DNA of 6,831 nucleotides, from NCBI GenBank assembly GCA_003557445.1, contig PWOK01000023.1, positions 1 to 6,831 of the forward strand, written 5' to 3'. The DNA comes from Halanaerobiaceae bacterium. Lineage in GTDB: Bacteria; Bacillota_F; Halanaerobiia; Halanaerobiales; CSSED10-376. A program made the translations under genes and the position numbers. Below are positions 5,600 to 6,831 of the stretch, piece after piece; position 1 is the first letter of the stretch; the number at the start of each line of letters is the position of its first letter. Under the pieces are notes generated by a model that saw only the letters and a program-made list of their open reading frames with translations, was not told the DNA's origin and searched no databases.

Positions 5600-6831
5600 A
5601 TGGTTATGGAAACTAAAAATATTAGGAATCTATCTTTAATTTCTCATGGGGGAGCCGGTAAGACAACTTTAACCGAAATGTTTCTTTTAAATGCCGGTCA
5701 GATTGAACAGGCTGGTAATGTAAAAAATAAAAACACAAAGTCAGATTTTTTGCCGGAAGAAAAAGATCACCAGTATTCTATTAATAATACTTATTTTTCT
5801 TTTAACTGGAAAGACAAAGCTGTTAATTTAATTGACACTCCCGGATATGCTGATTTTAGGGGTGAAGTTGTTAGTGCCTTAAAAATGGTAGAGGGTACAG
5901 TTTTATTAATTGATAGTAATTCGGGAATTGAAGTTAATACAAATTATGTCTGGAATATTGCCCGTAAGAATCAGTTATCTCGTTCAATATTAATTAATAA
6001 AATTGATGCGGAAGGTTCCAAATATGATAAAGTATTACAGGAATTAAAAGATAATTTTAAAGAATCATTACTTACAGTAACTATTCCCTGTGGTGAAGGT
6101 GAAAATTTACAGGGAGTAATTGATATTCTGTCAGAAAAAATGTTTACTAATGGTCAAAAAAAAGATATACCGGATGATTTTAAAAGTATGGTAGATGATC
6201 ATAGATTTGAAATGATTGAAAAAATTGTTGAACTTGATGATGAACTTATGATGAAATATCTTGAAGATGATGAAATTAGCAATGAAGAACTCAAAAATGC
6301 TTTAGTTAAAGGAGTTAATCAGGGTCAAATAGTACCTGTTTTTTCAGGTTCTGCTCTTAAAAATATGGGAGTTTCCCTTTTATTAGATTATATGGTTAAT
6401 TTCACACCTGACCCTGCAAAAGAGGAAAAACTAAAGGGTATTAATGATAAAGAAATAGAAATAGCAGAAGATAGTCCATTTGTAGCTCAGGTAGGAAAAA
6501 CAATGGTTGACCCTTATATAGGTAAATTATCAATTTTTCGAGTTTATAGTGGTACCCTAAAAAAAGGTCAGGAAATTTATGTTCCACGTTTAAAAAGCTC
6601 TCTTAAAGTTAGTAAAATATATAAATTAAATGGAGCAGAACAGGATCAGGTAGATACCATAGTAGCAGGAGATATTGGTGCTGTTGCTAAAATGGGTGAT
6701 CTGGAAACATCAGATACATTATGTACTGCTGATAATGAAATAAAACTGGAACCAATTGAATTTCCCCAACCTATGCTTACCCTGGCTGCTAAAGCAGATT
6801 CAGATAGTGATGATGAAAAAATGGCTTCTGC
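5600..6831 (+). CDS. Elongation factor G-like GTPase (EF-G paralogue), C-terminus beyond window
   Basis: The frame is open from ATG 5600 to the window edge, about 410 residues of an expected 670-700. Visible are a GTPase domain (about 8-270), EF-G domain II (about 292-376) and the start of domain III (from about 389). GTPase motifs: SHGGAGKTT (15-23), DTPGYADF (79-86), NKID (133-136), SGSA (249-252). They differ from housekeeping EF-G: HVDAGKT has become HGGAGKT, the catalytic His of DTPGH is Tyr82, and the switch I RGIT(I) segment reads HQYSI (57-61). This places it in the EF-G-like group rather than with canonical fusA, RF3 or tetracycline-protection proteins. Its role on the ribosome is unknown. 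The start has a distant GAAGGGG (5581-5587, 12-base spacer); ATG 5606 is the alternative. It follows a sigma-H-type promoter and is probably separate from the proB operon. Confidence 0.9.
   Translation, partial: MVMETKNIRNLSLISHGGAGKTTLTEMFLLNAGQIEQAGNVKNKNTKSDFLPEEKDHQYSINNTYFSFNWKDKAVNLIDTPGYADFRGEVVSALKMVEGTVLLIDSNSGIEVNTNYVWNIARKNQLSRSILINKIDAEGSKYDKVLQELKDNFKESLLTVTIPCGEGENLQGVIDILSEKMFTNGQKKDIPDDFKSMVDDHRFEMIEKIVELDDELMMKYLEDDEISNEELKNALVKGVNQGQIVPVFSGSALKNMGVSLLLDYMVNFTPDPAKEEKLKGINDKEIEIAEDSPFVAQVGKTMVDPYIGKLSIFRVYSGTLKKGQEIYVPRLKSSLKVSKIYKLNGAEQDQVDTIVAGDIGAVAKMGDLETSDTLCTADNEIKLEPIEFPQPMLTLAAKADSDSDDEKMAS

Overview
The window is very AT-rich, mostly A/T at third codon positions, with strong Shine-Dalgarno sequences (GGGGTGA, GGAGG, AAGGAG) and a classical T-box riboswitch. 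This points to a low-GC Firmicute. The gene types (an LL-diaminopimelate aminotransferase and an EF-G-like paralogue) and the base composition suggest an anaerobic clostridial lineage such as the Halanaerobiales. That placement is an inference; no rRNA or other marker is present. All genes lie on the + strand.

Layout. (1) 25-1188: a dapL-type aminotransferase of lysine/cell-wall precursor synthesis; anything before it lies outside the window. (2) 1257-1952: a GntR/FCD transcription factor with its own consensus sigma-A promoter, whose -35 box lies inside the end of dapL. (3) 1953-2305: no protein gene. It holds a second consensus sigma-A promoter (TTGACA-17-TATAAT), a palindrome over that promoter, and a complete T-box leader ending in an intrinsic terminator. 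(4) 2306-5447: an apparent operon of prephenate dehydratase (pheA, with ACT domain), a HisC-family aminotransferase overlapping it by 29 bases, and glutamate 5-kinase (proB) 27 bases further on. (5) 5448-5599: an intergenic region with a sequence closely matching a sigma-H promoter and a possible hairpin plus T-tract. (6) 5600 to the end: an EF-G-like GTPase, cut off by the window edge.

How it fits together. The T-box probably senses uncharged tRNA, most likely tRNA-Phe, and lets transcription continue into pheA and the aminotransferase. Together these would convert prephenate to phenylpyruvate and then to phenylalanine. proB, the first step of proline synthesis, seems to ride on the same transcript, with no proA visible beside it.

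Points that most deserve attention: pheA has no ATG, GTG or TTG start that preserves its conserved N-terminus and appears to start at ATT behind a strong ribosome binding site; the EF-G-like gene lies behind a sigma-H-type promoter and lacks several conserved GTPase residues; the T-box specifier can be read as UUC (Phe) or GUU (Val); and a palindrome over the T-box promoter is a candidate operator. I saw no mobile elements, CRISPR arrays, tRNA or rRNA genes.
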